Assembly (NCBI GenBank): GCA_028282195.1
Contig: JANQII010000040.1
Span: 1 to 55,361, forward strand
From: Prolixibacteraceae bacterium
GTDB taxonomy: Bacteria; Bacteroidota; Bacteroidia; Bacteroidales; Prolixibacteraceae
DNA length: 55,361 bases
Reading direction: 5' to 3'
The translations under genes and the position numbers were made by a program. Position 1 is the stretch's first letter. Each line of letters begins with the position of its first letter. Under the pieces are notes generated by a model that did no database searches, had not been told where the DNA came from, and was given only the letters and a program-made list of their open reading frames with translations. Positions 7,759-15,723 of the stretch are shown here, piece after piece.

Positions 7759-9138
7759 ATGAATATTTTATTAATAAATCCGTTTTCGCAATACGATTCT
7801 GTAAACTATTCGTTTGAGCCTAATTTGGGTCTTTTAGCTATCTACAGTCTACTTCCCGAAAGTTTTAAAAAAGAGGCTACAATATTAGATGGCGCTATTT
7901 TACCATCTAACGAAATAAAAAACGAAATAAATCTCAATAAACCCAAGATTGTAGCCATATCATGTAATTCTTTTAATTACAGCATTGCCCTTGAATATTG
8001 TAACGAAGCAAAAAAACACGGTGCGACAACGATACTTGGTGGTGTTCATATTACTAATTCTTATAAATCGATAATTAGGAATAAATCAGTACGCGTAAAT
8101 CAAATAGATTATTTGCATATTGGAGCACTTCAAAATGATTTTTCTTTCTTTATACATGAAGTTTTAAAAGGAACTTTTTCAAACTCTTATTCAAACATTC
8201 TATATCTTCCTGATTCAAACAAAGATTCTGAGATCATACCAATTCCAAACAACTACTTTCTTGATTCATTAGACTATTCAAATACCAATTTTAATGATTA
8301 TTCAAAATTCTTTACTCGTCGAGGAAATCTTGAAAGGTCAAAAATCATAGGTTCCACATTCACTCAAATTGGCTGTCCTCAGAATATTGTAAATAGAAGA
8401 TGTTCTTTTTGCTCTGTTCCTCAAAAGCATTTTTACCGGGATCTGGATAAAATACTAATAGATATTAAACATTTGACGCAAAACCATAATGTTGACCATA
8501 TCAGAATAACTGATCCAGACTTTTTAACAAATAAGGAGCGACTTTCTGATTTAATAAAAAGTTTAGAAACTTCTTTTAAATCCTATGATACAAAACCTTC
8601 TTTTTACTGTTTTACAAGGGCTGATAATATTGACCAAAATATCAAGATTATAAAATCCTTGAATATTGTATCTACATTCATTGGATATGAATCTGGAAGC
8701 AATAAAATGTTGAAAAGATTCAACAAAAACATCACAGCAGCAAAAAGCATTGAGGCGACAAGACTCTTACAGGAAAACAATGTTGATGTAACTTTAGGTA
8801 GCTTTATTATAGGAGGAATAAAAGAGTCAAAGGATACATTGAAAGAAACGTTATCATTCCTTCAGAAATTATCTAAAATTGGGAATGTTAGAAGTATATT
8901 AATTTCTCCAATGATACCTTATCCTGGTTCAAACGTATTTGATCGATTATTGTCTAAACTTGAAGAAGTTAACAGACAAGAATATGAAAAAATATATTAT
9001 TCCGATGATTATGACTTAAACGAACTCATAGTTCTTTGGAATAGATATTTTACCAACGTTGGCATTGAAGATTTAAGAAAGACAATTGAAGATGCATATG
9101 AAATAATCCCTCTTGGCATGAGATATTTGAAGATTTAA
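7759..9138 (+). CDS. B12-binding-domain radical SAM protein
   Basis: A 459-residue cytoplasmic enzyme. Residues 1-150 form a cobalamin-binding-like Rossmann domain (NILLINPF at the start, ATTILGGVHIT around 92-102) but without a D-x-H-x-x-G cobalt ligand motif. The radical SAM core covers about 195-430. The iron-sulfur cysteines are C206, C215 and C218, a C-x8-C-x2-C spacing instead of the usual C-x3-C-x2-C; the substitute residues are PQNIVNRR. Later motifs (FIGYESGSNKMLKRFNK, GSFIIGGIKES) fit the SPASM-less, B12-type branch such as methyltransferases. It starts 3 bp after the ATPase gene, ends the cassette, and shares its low-GC codon use. The reaction is unknown; radical methylation, rearrangement or ring contraction are all possible. 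Confidence 0.85.
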   Translation: MNILLINPFSQYDSVNYSFEPNLGLLAIYSLLPESFKKEATILDGAILPSNEIKNEINLNKPKIVAISCNSFNYSIALEYCNEAKKHGATTILGGVHITNSYKSIIRNKSVRVNQIDYLHIGALQNDFSFFIHEVLKGTFSNSYSNILYLPDSNKDSEIIPIPNNYFLDSLDYSNTNFNDYSKFFTRRGNLERSKIIGSTFTQIGCPQNIVNRRCSFCSVPQKHFYRDLDKILIDIKHLTQNHNVDHIRITDPDFLTNKERLSDLIKSLETSFKSYDTKPSFYCFTRADNIDQNIKIIKSLNIVSTFIGYESGSNKMLKRFNKNITAAKSIEATRLLQENNVDVTLGSFIIGGIKESKDTLKETLSFLQKLSKIGNVRSILISPMIPYPGSNVFDRLLSKLEEVNRQEYEKIYYSDDYDLNELIVLWNRYFTNVGIEDLRKTIEDAYEIIPLGMRYLKI

Positions 9139-9187
9139 ATCCCTACCCTGAGATCAAGTTCATTCACCGTCACACTCTCCAATACCC

Positions 9188-9195
9188 TATCTTTG
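9188..9195 (+). promoter_or_regulatory. Putative -7 promoter element
   Basis: TATCTTTG matches TAnnTTTG exactly and lies 30 bp before the ATG at 9226, which also has a clear AGGAG ribosome-binding site at 9216-9220. It would have driven the small secreted-protein gene now interrupted downstream. Confidence 0.5.
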
Positions 9196-9225
9196 TAATT
9201 ACAACAACATAAAAAGGAGTTTATT

Positions 9226-9402
9226 ATGAAGAATCTTTATCTGTTAATGGCATTGCTCCTAATTGTTTCTGGCTTGGTCCCCAAAAATGCCAGCGGACAA
9301 ACTACTCCCGCTCGCGCCGATTTACAATCGGTGTACAACTCAAAAGAGTTGAAATTATTTTTTTCAGCCTTTGGTAGAGGCACAAATTGCAAAGTCAAGT
9401 AG
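9226..9402 (+). pseudogene. 5' remnant of a secreted-protein gene, interrupted by repeat and intron
   Basis: Reading from ATG 9226, after an AGGAG site, gives 58 residues: a clean Sec signal peptide (MKNLYLLMALLLIVSGLV, cleavage about NASG-Q) and then a stretch with no protein-like character that lies in a palindromic dispersed repeat (CCGAT-TTACA-ATCGG and CAACTC-AAAA-GAGTTG hairpins). The stop TAG at 9400 falls inside the group II intron. If the intron is removed the frame continues only about 10 more codons. I read this as the 5' end of a secreted protein gene that lost its body when the repeat inserted, followed by the intron. Too short and damaged to assign a function. Confidence 0.6.
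9308..9398. repeat. Palindromic dispersed repeat (part 1), split by the group II intron
   Basis: Two perfect small hairpins (CCGAT-n5-ATCGG near 9318-9332, CAACTC-n4-GAGTTG near 9337-9352) are followed by GGCACAAATTGCAAAGTCAA. The other side of the presumed insertion site is CTTGCGCCAGCGTGGGG at 11263-11279. Joined, they give an inverted repeat in which CAATTTGTGCC pairs with GGCGCAAGTTG at 9 of 11 positions on the intron strand. Confidence 0.55.
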
Positions 9403-9428
9403 GTACAGGGAATCTCACCCCATACCTC

Positions 9429-9467
9429 TCACAGAACCGTACGTGATTGTCTCCAATCATACGGCTC
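9429..9467 (-). ncRNA. Group II intron domain V
   Basis: Reading the minus strand, GAGCCGTATGATTGG and AATCACGTACGGTTC pair as the two arms of the catalytic domain V hairpin with a GAGA tetraloop in place of GAAA. The GAGCCGTATG / CGTACGGTTC helix is the near-invariant hallmark of group II introns. Confidence 0.85.
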
Positions 9468-9480
9468 TTATCATACAAAC

Positions 9481-10737
9481 TTATACCAAATGGTAACCGA
9501 TTTGCCAGTGATAGAACAAGTAGCGATAATGCCTGTACACATACTTTAAATGTGCAATAGCAAGCCTTTTACTGTTCCTGAACCTTTTGAACCGGTTTCT
9601 TATCCATTTTATCAGTCGGTTATGCAGTCGGTGAAACACTTTAGTAAGGGTACGGGAACTGAATTTGTCATAATATCCAATCCACCCCCTGATTTTACTG
9701 TTCAACAGGTCAGCAATCTCTTGCCACGATGTTAGCCAGCGGTCAAAACGGGTATGCCGTATTTCCCCAACCAGTTTGGGATATGACTTTTGACTGATTT
9801 CACAATCATACCCCAAGAACATCCCCCCACGTTTCGATGGTTTGCTTACCGGACGGAAACTGAATCCAAGAAAGTCGAATTTTGATTTCTTCCCTTTCAG
9901 CTTTCTACGGTAATCTTTGCAATACACAATCCGCGTCTTCTGGGGATGTGCTGACAATCCACACCTTACCATCCGGCTTTTAATTTCCCTCAAAATGTAG
10001 CAGGCTTGATCCTCGGATACACAATGGACGATTATATCATCAGCATATCTTACAAATGAAACCTGTGGAAACTTTAATTCCATCCATTTATCAAACGTAT
10101 AATGCAAATACAGGTTAGCCAGCAAGGGACTTATTACACCTCCTTGCGGGGTGCCTTTGCCTTTCTTTGCTTCCATGCTACCATCCAACTTGGCAACCGG
10201 GGCTTCCAGCCATCTCTGTACATACATTTGAACCCATTGTTCAGGCACATGCCTGTCAAGCGCTTTCATCAGTTTTTCGTGTTCTACGTTATCGAAGAAT
10301 GCTGTAATATCCAAATCAATTACCCAGGCATACTTCCTAACATTTTCCCTAACGCAGGTCAATGCCTGATGTGCACCCCTCAATGGCCTGTAACCATACG
10401 ACGGTTCATGGAACCCTTTTTCGAGCCGGGGCCCTAACAGGTCTTTTATCACCTGCTGGGCAACCCTGTCTGAGACTGTTGGGATACCGGGCTTTCTTAC
10501 CTGCCCGTTATCCTTCTTTATCCCATGTTCCCTAACTGCTGGTGGGAAGTAACCCCCTGAGGCAAACCGGTTCCATAGTTTGTACAGGTTAGCTGACAGG
10601 TTTTCTTCGTATTGACGAATACTTATCTTGTCAATCCCTGCACCCCCTTTGTTCGATTTTACTTTCTTGTAAGCCTTCCACACCATTTCCTTACTGATGG
10701 GTAAGGGTTTTGTTTTCTCTTCAAAAATCTTCCTCAT
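9481..10737 (-). CDS. ltrA: Group II intron reverse transcriptase/maturase
   Basis: A 418-residue intron-encoded protein. The RT domain (about 20-290) has the family blocks: GIDKISIRQYEENL near the start, GYRPLRGAHQA, IDLDITAFFDNV (RT3), GTPQGGVISPLLANLYL (RT4) and the catalytic FVRYADD (RT5). The maturase (X) domain follows with LNSKIRGWIGYYDKF. There is no C-terminal HNH endonuclease domain, so integration would rely on the maturase and replication forks. It splices and mobilises the surrounding intron. The ATG at 10737 follows an A-rich stretch; the frame is uninterrupted, so the enzyme should be functional. Confidence 0.95.
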   Translation of the reverse strand: MRKIFEEKTKPLPISKEMVWKAYKKVKSNKGGAGIDKISIRQYEENLSANLYKLWNRFASGGYFPPAVREHGIKKDNGQVRKPGIPTVSDRVAQQVIKDLLGPRLEKGFHEPSYGYRPLRGAHQALTCVRENVRKYAWVIDLDITAFFDNVEHEKLMKALDRHVPEQWVQMYVQRWLEAPVAKLDGSMEAKKGKGTPQGGVISPLLANLYLHYTFDKWMELKFPQVSFVRYADDIIVHCVSEDQACYILREIKSRMVRCGLSAHPQKTRIVYCKDYRRKLKGKKSKFDFLGFSFRPVSKPSKRGGMFLGYDCEISQKSYPKLVGEIRHTRFDRWLTSWQEIADLLNSKIRGWIGYYDKFSSRTLTKVFHRLHNRLIKWIRNRFKRFRNSKRLAIAHLKYVYRHYRYLFYHWQIGYHLV

Positions 10738-11262
10738 TAATTTTGGGTTGTTAATAATTTGAAAACTGTATAATTGAACCCCTTTGCCCCACCCCCATTA
10801 CAGGGGCTTCAACACTACTACGGGTTCATCCGTCACCTCTTGCTGCATTAGTAACCGCCTTGATTTTACTCTTGTATTTTCCTTTTCGCATCAATAAGGG
10901 GCTTCCCGTGTCCCGCAAATAAGCCCGGATAAAAGTCATGCCCCCTTAACAACGCCTGACATGCAACCAGTAAACAGGTTTCCGTTGCACTTGTCCCTGG
11001 GACCGCAAAATGTCCCGGTTTTGTCAGGATGTACCGCTTTCTCGGTGCTTCATCGGTAGGTTCGCTTTCGCTCATCTCTTTTATCCATACATGACCAATT
11101 CAAATTTGGCCTTTTTTTTTCCTCGCTTCACACATGCCAATTGCTCAACATGCATCAGGAAAATTGTTTGGAGCCGCTCCCTGTAGAGAGACTCCGGAGG
11201 GTCGGTTCCTCCATCTTATTTGCAGCTATGTAAAAGAACGCTTACTTTTACTCACGGCACAC

Positions 11263-11510
11263 CTTGCGCCAGCGTGGGGGGATACTGGATGCTTGATTCT
11301 TGATTCTCGGTTACTGGATAACCGAAAACCGATAACTAATTTACAGCTAGAAGATTGAAGCTGGAAGTCCGAAGTCCGAAGCGGGAAATAATGACAGCTT
11401 ATCTGGATACTGGATTTAGATGCTGGATGTGCGGTTACCAGATAACTGAAAACTGCGACTGGATGCTGGAAACGGGTTGCGGGTTGACCTTCCATAAATA
11501 GGGTTGACAA
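11263..11510. repeat. Repeat remnant (part 2) and degenerate 'ctggatgctggat' island
   Basis: Just beyond the presumed intron boundary the sequence CTTGCGCCAGCGTGGGG completes the palindromic repeat. It is followed by about 230 bp of low-complexity, partly direct-repeated sequence (ATACTGGATGCTTGATTC, GATAACCGAAAACCGATAAC, GAAGTCCGAAGTCCGAAG, GGATGCTGGAAACGGGTTG) that resembles 955-1075. No gene is supported here. Confidence 0.6.
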
Positions 11511-11587
11511 ATTTAACTGACTATTTACTTTTCTAATTCATCATTTCTAAGCCCACATTTTTGTTACGCAAAACTTCCTTTTTATTT

Positions 11588-11595
11588 TATCTTTG
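11588..11595 (+). promoter_or_regulatory. Putative -7 promoter element
   Basis: TATCTTTG matches TAnnTTTG and lies 51 bp before the GTG start at 11647. A TTTTG at 11559-11563 could be the -33 element, though the 24-bp spacing is longer than usual. Confidence 0.45.
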
Positions 11596-11646
11596 TGTTT
11601 TGCCAAAAGGGGAACAATACCGATTGGTTTTTAAACAAGGTACAAC

Positions 11647-13953
11647 GTGACAAAACAACTACTACTAACTTTTATTACCGGTCTGTTTCTTGTGTTTTTA
11701 TCCAATGCGCAGAAAAGTACTTTGTTTCTGGATGATTTGGCTTTCCCTTGTATCGAATCAAATGAATCACAGAACATTGCCGAAACTCAGGCGTATTTGA
11801 TAGAACTTGACAATTCAAAAGACCTAAGCAAAGTTGTTTCTTCATTACCAGTTGCTATACAGCAGCAAGCAGTTGCGTTATTTGCTTTCTCAGGAGAATA
11901 CGACAAGGAACTTTTAAAAGCTGAGCTTACCGAAAAATACGGGAACCAACTTTATACCTGCAATAACAAATCCGATTGGCCAAGCCTGGACTCGCTTCAA
12001 CAGAAAAAAAAATCAGTCATTGCTGTTTTTAATAATGACCTGACATTTACTTCTGTAGAACAAATAAGGGATAACAATATATACGACAAGCGTTTTTCAA
12101 AAGACCCACTGGATAAGTTGGTTGTTTTTAACTCAAACTCTACCGACAACCTTTATAACGAATGTCTTTCAATGTGGAAAGCAACAGGCAAAGTGCCCAA
12201 CCTGATTATTTTGCCTTCAGAAAGAAATTCAACTTACAAATCAGCCCTGGATTCCATAAACTCCCTAAGGCGTTTTAAAGGTATTTTCAAGTACAACAAT
12301 GAATATCTCAATGAAATTTACTGGCATCAAAAACCAAAATTAATTACGCCTGCCAGGTTTTCGCTTCCCTTAACCGACTACAAAGAAATCTTATCGCCAT
12401 ATAAAAATGGTTACATAATTACTCCTCGTGAGATTATTCACCATACCGGGATGCCTGACCTTTTACGTGAGTTTAATGCTTTTGAAAGCTCAATTGATGA
12501 TCAGCTGATTATGAACTTTTCATTCGAAAAGAAAATTGTCAACCTGAGTGACCCGGACTGGAATAAGATAATCAATAAGAATGTTGAAATAAGAAAAGAT
12601 GATGAAAGAGGAAAAGTACTACACTTTTTCAAGCCCAACTCATTTATTGACTATTCAAAAGAAAATGATTTAAATTTTGACACCCCATTCACGATCGCAA
12701 CCTGGCTAAAACCAGATAGTTTAACTGACTTTATGGGGATTGTGGGCGTAGGAACATCTTTCTCTCTAAAATTAAATCATGGCATTCCGGATTTTACAAC
12801 CGCTACAATTAAAGATCATAGAACAGACAGGCCTCTGGAATTAAATAAGTGGCATCACCTTACGGTTGTATTTAATCCAGCCCGAACAGTAGAGTTTTAC
12901 ATTAATGGACAAAAAAACCCCATTGTTAATGCATCCGAGATTAAACCGTCCAATCAATCATTAATTATTGGCAACAACATTTGGGGCGAACAATTTTATG
13001 GTTCTATTGATGATCTGAAAATATGGGACAGAGGGCTTTCTGAAAAAGAAATTAAATCAGTTTACCTGATTAAGGCTACCTCTTCTGCAAGTAAATTTTC
13101 AGTGTATTACATTATCATATCCACGCTCATAGTCTTGTTTTTTGCAGTTGCGTTTTACACCATCAATAAAAGGCGAAATAAGCGGAAACCTAAAACAAAA
13201 AAAGCAGCTACGCTAAAAACTGACACCCCATCTATTCAAATTAAGCTTTTTGGGGCATTTCAGGTTTTCTCAGTTGCCGAAGGGGATATTTCAACTCGGT
13301 TTTCCCCACTTCTAAGGCAAATGCTGGCTTTCTTCATTTTAAACAAGGCCGAAAACCCGGAAGGAATTAATTCAAAACAAATAAGTGATACTTTCTGGCC
13401 TGGATCACCAAAGGAAAAAGCAAAAGAAAACCGGGGTGCTAACATCAAAAAGCTGCGAAAACTTCTCAACGAATTAGGTGGTGTCTCAATTATTTATAAA
13501 AACAAAAAATGGATTCTGGAACTGGATAACCGACTTGAAATTGATTTTCTTTTATACAATGAGTTGAAAACAAAAGTGGGTATTCAGGTTCATATCGACT
13601 CTGATATCATAGAAAAGCTAATAGCCATTTTGAAAGATGGTAATATTCTCCAAAACCTGGAACAGGAGTGGCTTGACTCCTACAAAAGCAATATTTCGGA
13701 TGAAGTCATAGAACTCCTTAAAAGCATCCTTCCAGGGCTTGATAAGAATTCAAATCTTCAAATTGAAACTGCAAAAACCATTCAGCAATTTGATCCATTA
13801 AACGAAGAAGCTTTAAAATACATTTTGATTGCTTTGGCATTGCAAGGGAATCATGGGCAAGCACAACAAGTTTACGACGATTTCTGCAAAAAATATATGC
13901 ATTTGTATAATGAAGAATACCCGCATTCCTATACTGAAATTGTAAAAAAGTAA
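11647..13953 (+). CDS. Membrane-spanning one-component regulator: LamG sensor, TM, SARP-like winged helix
   Basis: A 768-residue protein starting at GTG (AAGG seven bases upstream). Residues 1-21 are a Sec signal peptide. Residues about 25-300 are an unrecognised periplasmic region; about 315-475 are a LamG/concanavalin-type jelly roll (FTIATWLKPDS, LELNKWHHLTVVF, IDDLKIWDRGLSEKEI). A single membrane helix is at 485-508, followed by a basic stop-transfer. The cytoplasmic part has a SARP/OmpR-like winged helix (about 530-625: IKLFGAFQVF, GINSKQISDTFWPG, NIKKLRKLLNELGG) and a helical BTAD-like tail. The same output architecture occurs at 19887-22415 with a Kelch sensor. I infer direct coupling of extracellular glycan binding to transcription, probably of the GH109/GH20 genes just downstream. 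Confidence 0.8.
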   Translation: MTKQLLLTFITGLFLVFLSNAQKSTLFLDDLAFPCIESNESQNIAETQAYLIELDNSKDLSKVVSSLPVAIQQQAVALFAFSGEYDKELLKAELTEKYGNQLYTCNNKSDWPSLDSLQQKKKSVIAVFNNDLTFTSVEQIRDNNIYDKRFSKDPLDKLVVFNSNSTDNLYNECLSMWKATGKVPNLIILPSERNSTYKSALDSINSLRRFKGIFKYNNEYLNEIYWHQKPKLITPARFSLPLTDYKEILSPYKNGYIITPREIIHHTGMPDLLREFNAFESSIDDQLIMNFSFEKKIVNLSDPDWNKIINKNVEIRKDDERGKVLHFFKPNSFIDYSKENDLNFDTPFTIATWLKPDSLTDFMGIVGVGTSFSLKLNHGIPDFTTATIKDHRTDRPLELNKWHHLTVVFNPARTVEFYINGQKNPIVNASEIKPSNQSLIIGNNIWGEQFYGSIDDLKIWDRGLSEKEIKSVYLIKATSSASKFSVYYIIISTLIVLFFAVAFYTINKRRNKRKPKTKKAATLKTDTPSIQIKLFGAFQVFSVAEGDISTRFSPLLRQMLAFFILNKAENPEGINSKQISDTFWPGSPKEKAKENRGANIKKLRKLLNELGGVSIIYKNKKWILELDNRLEIDFLLYNELKTKVGIQVHIDSDIIEKLIAILKDGNILQNLEQEWLDSYKSNISDEVIELLKSILPGLDKNSNLQIETAKTIQQFDPLNEEALKYILIALALQGNHGQAQQVYDDFCKKYMHLYNEEYPHSYTEIVKK

Positions 13954-14053
13954 GTTTTTTCGTTTTATTCCCCCTTTTGTTCCTCTTGGCATTACCCTGG
14001 ATTCCTGTATATTGCAATTAATTTCGCGTAAAACAAAATAAAACTGTCAAATC

Positions 14054-15397
14054 ATGAATACAAACAGAAGGAATTTCCTGAAAACATTTAGTGCTGCCGG
14101 AGCAGGTTTGGTTGTTGCACCCCATATTGCAAAAGCGGGAAGCTTATCAAAAAAGAAAGAAGGAGAAGTTAATATTGCGTTCATTGGTGTTGGCGGCCGT
14201 GGCCGTAGCCATGTAAGAAGATCAATATTAACTGAAGGGGTGAAAATCACTGCTATCTGCGATATTGATCCGGAGGCAATAAGCAAAACACAAAAGATGC
14301 TCCGTGACGCTGGCATGCCAGAGGCTGCTGTATATTCCAATGGGGAATATGCTTATCTTGAAATGCTAAAGCGTGATGAGATTGATGGTGTAATTATTTC
14401 CACTCCCTGGTTGTGGCATACTAAAATGGCTGTAGCAACCATGAAGGCCGGCAAATATGCTGGTCTTGAAGTATCAGCAGCAAATACCATTGAGGAATGT
14501 TGGGACCTGGTAAATACTTCGGAGGAAACCGGTATACCATGCATGATCCTCGAAAATGTAAATTATCGCCGGGATGTAATGGCTGTGATGAATATGGTAA
14601 AGCAAGGCCTTTTCGGGGAAGTTGTTCATGCCCGTTGTGGTTACCGCCATAGTTTATTGGGTGTAAAGTTTAATGAAGATTTGAAATTTGGTGATGGGGC
14701 TAAAGGGGAAGCACGCTGGAGAACCCAACATTCATTAAAAAGAAATGCTGATGTCTACCCTACTCACGGTCTTGGACCAATTGCTGCTATGCTGGACATT
14801 AACCGGGGTAACCGTTTCCTTTACCTTACATCAACCGCATCAAAAGCTGTTGGTTTAAAAGATTATATTGAAGAGCATCCACAGGGAGGAAAAGATCATC
14901 CACATGCTAAACTTCCGTGGAAACTGGGGGATATTATTACCTCAATCATTAAAACGACAAATGGAGAAACCATTATTGTTACGCATGATTGTAACTTGCC
15001 TCGCCCCTATTCATTAAATTTCCATGTTGCAGGTACAGATGGTGTAACTGATTTTGACTATGGACACCGCCGTATCCATATTGAAGGGCAGACAGAAGGC
15101 CACGGCTGGGATGAGTTCAAAGCATGGCAAGATAAATACGATCATCCACTTTGGAAACAATATGGAGAAAAAGCGTCAGGTTCCGGACATGGTGGAATGG
15201 ACTTCTTCGTAACAAGGGAATTTATAAATGCAGTAAAAGAACAGCGCCAACCGGTTATGGATGTTTATGATGCAGCCGCATGGAGCGCTGTCACGCCACT
15301 TTCAGAGGCATCAATTGCCCAGGGCAGTGCACCTCAGTACTTCCCGGATTTTACCAGGGGCAATTGGGTAAAAAGAAAACCTGTAGAGTTTGTATAA
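14054..15397 (+). CDS. GH109 family alpha-N-acetylgalactosaminidase (Gfo/Idh/MocA fold)
   Basis: A 447-residue exported enzyme with a Tat signal (RRNFLKTFSAAGAG; twin Arg at 5-6). The N-terminal Rossmann domain shows AFIGVGGRGRSH, the NAD-binding loop of GH109, and DID at the end of strand 2. The C-terminal alpha/beta domain carries the GH109 block YPTHGLGPIA (Y235-H238), HAKLPWKLGDI and GHGGMDFF. Characterised members hydrolyse terminal alpha-GalNAc, for instance blood group A, by an NAD-dependent redox mechanism with the cofactor retained. Length matches the family (about 440-470). It lies 100 bp after the LamG regulator gene and before a GH20 gene, consistent with a shared role in removing terminal amino sugars. 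Other Gfo/Idh/MocA activities remain possible. Confidence 0.85.
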   Translation: MNTNRRNFLKTFSAAGAGLVVAPHIAKAGSLSKKKEGEVNIAFIGVGGRGRSHVRRSILTEGVKITAICDIDPEAISKTQKMLRDAGMPEAAVYSNGEYAYLEMLKRDEIDGVIISTPWLWHTKMAVATMKAGKYAGLEVSAANTIEECWDLVNTSEETGIPCMILENVNYRRDVMAVMNMVKQGLFGEVVHARCGYRHSLLGVKFNEDLKFGDGAKGEARWRTQHSLKRNADVYPTHGLGPIAAMLDINRGNRFLYLTSTASKAVGLKDYIEEHPQGGKDHPHAKLPWKLGDIITSIIKTTNGETIIVTHDCNLPRPYSLNFHVAGTDGVTDFDYGHRRIHIEGQTEGHGWDEFKAWQDKYDHPLWKQYGEKASGSGHGGMDFFVTREFINAVKEQRQPVMDVYDAAAWSAVTPLSEASIAQGSAPQYFPDFTRGNWVKRKPVEFV

Positions 15398-15723
15398 GAC
15401 TCTTTTCTTCATCATAAAACATTACTGACCGGATAAAAATATAGATTAAGGGCTTCAGCCCTTGAAGAACAAGGTGCTTTTTACCCCGGGATTAAGAGGT
15501 TGTGTGAAAATGTATTTTTGACTAACAAAAGGGCTTTAGCCCAAAGTGTTGAAATTAAGGGCTAAAGCCCTATCTAATCATTCATGCTTAATTCTCTGGC
15601 ATAAATGCCAGAGTTAGTTATGTTCACACAGTCTCTTTATGGTCTGGGGTTGTTACTATTACAAATGGCATTTGACATTTTCCTTAGTTTTTAACTACAT
15701 TCACTAAAACAACAAATGAGACT
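15398..15723. other. Intergenic region with palindromic elements
   Basis: No gene is seen in this 326-bp gap. It contains the hairpin AAGGGCT-TC-AGCCCTT at 15448-15463, a possible terminator for the GH109 gene, and a MITE-like element at 15496-15635. Confidence 0.6.
15496..15635. repeat. MITE-like palindromic element, 140 bp
   Basis: The ends GAGGTTGTGTGAA (15496-15508) and TTCACACAGTCTC (15623-15635) are inverted repeats matching at 11 of 13 positions. Inside are GGGCTTTAGCCC and its exact complement GGGCTAAAGCCC, and a perfect hairpin CTCTGGCAT-AA-ATGCCAGAG at 15594-15613. There is no coding capacity; the element could fold as a long DNA or RNA hairpin. Confidence 0.75.

Larger units (their letters stand above)
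9399..11262 (-). mobile_element. Group II intron
   Basis: On the minus strand the element begins GTGTGCCGTGAG (the GUGYG intron start, 11262-11251), carries about 520 nt of structured RNA, then the reverse transcriptase gene, and ends in a recognisable domain V (GAGCCGTATGATTGG then GAGA loop then AATCACGTACGGTTC, 9467-9429) and a domain VI hairpin ending CCTAC at 9403-9399. Total length is 1,864 nt. The 3' end is well supported by domains V and VI; the 5' end is inferred from the GUGYG motif and spacing. The intact RT reading frame and domain V suggest it may still be mobile. Confidence 0.8.

Noticed and set aside
2610-9138. The cassette as a known antiviral defence system.
   Set aside because: No nuclease, helicase, NTPase sensor or toxin motif is recognisable; the ABC genes are a standard importer. 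A defence role cannot be excluded but nothing in the sequence points to it.
10866-11075. A 69-codon minus-strand open frame next to the reverse transcriptase gene.
   Set aside because: It lies in the structured RNA domains of the group II intron and has no protein-like conservation.
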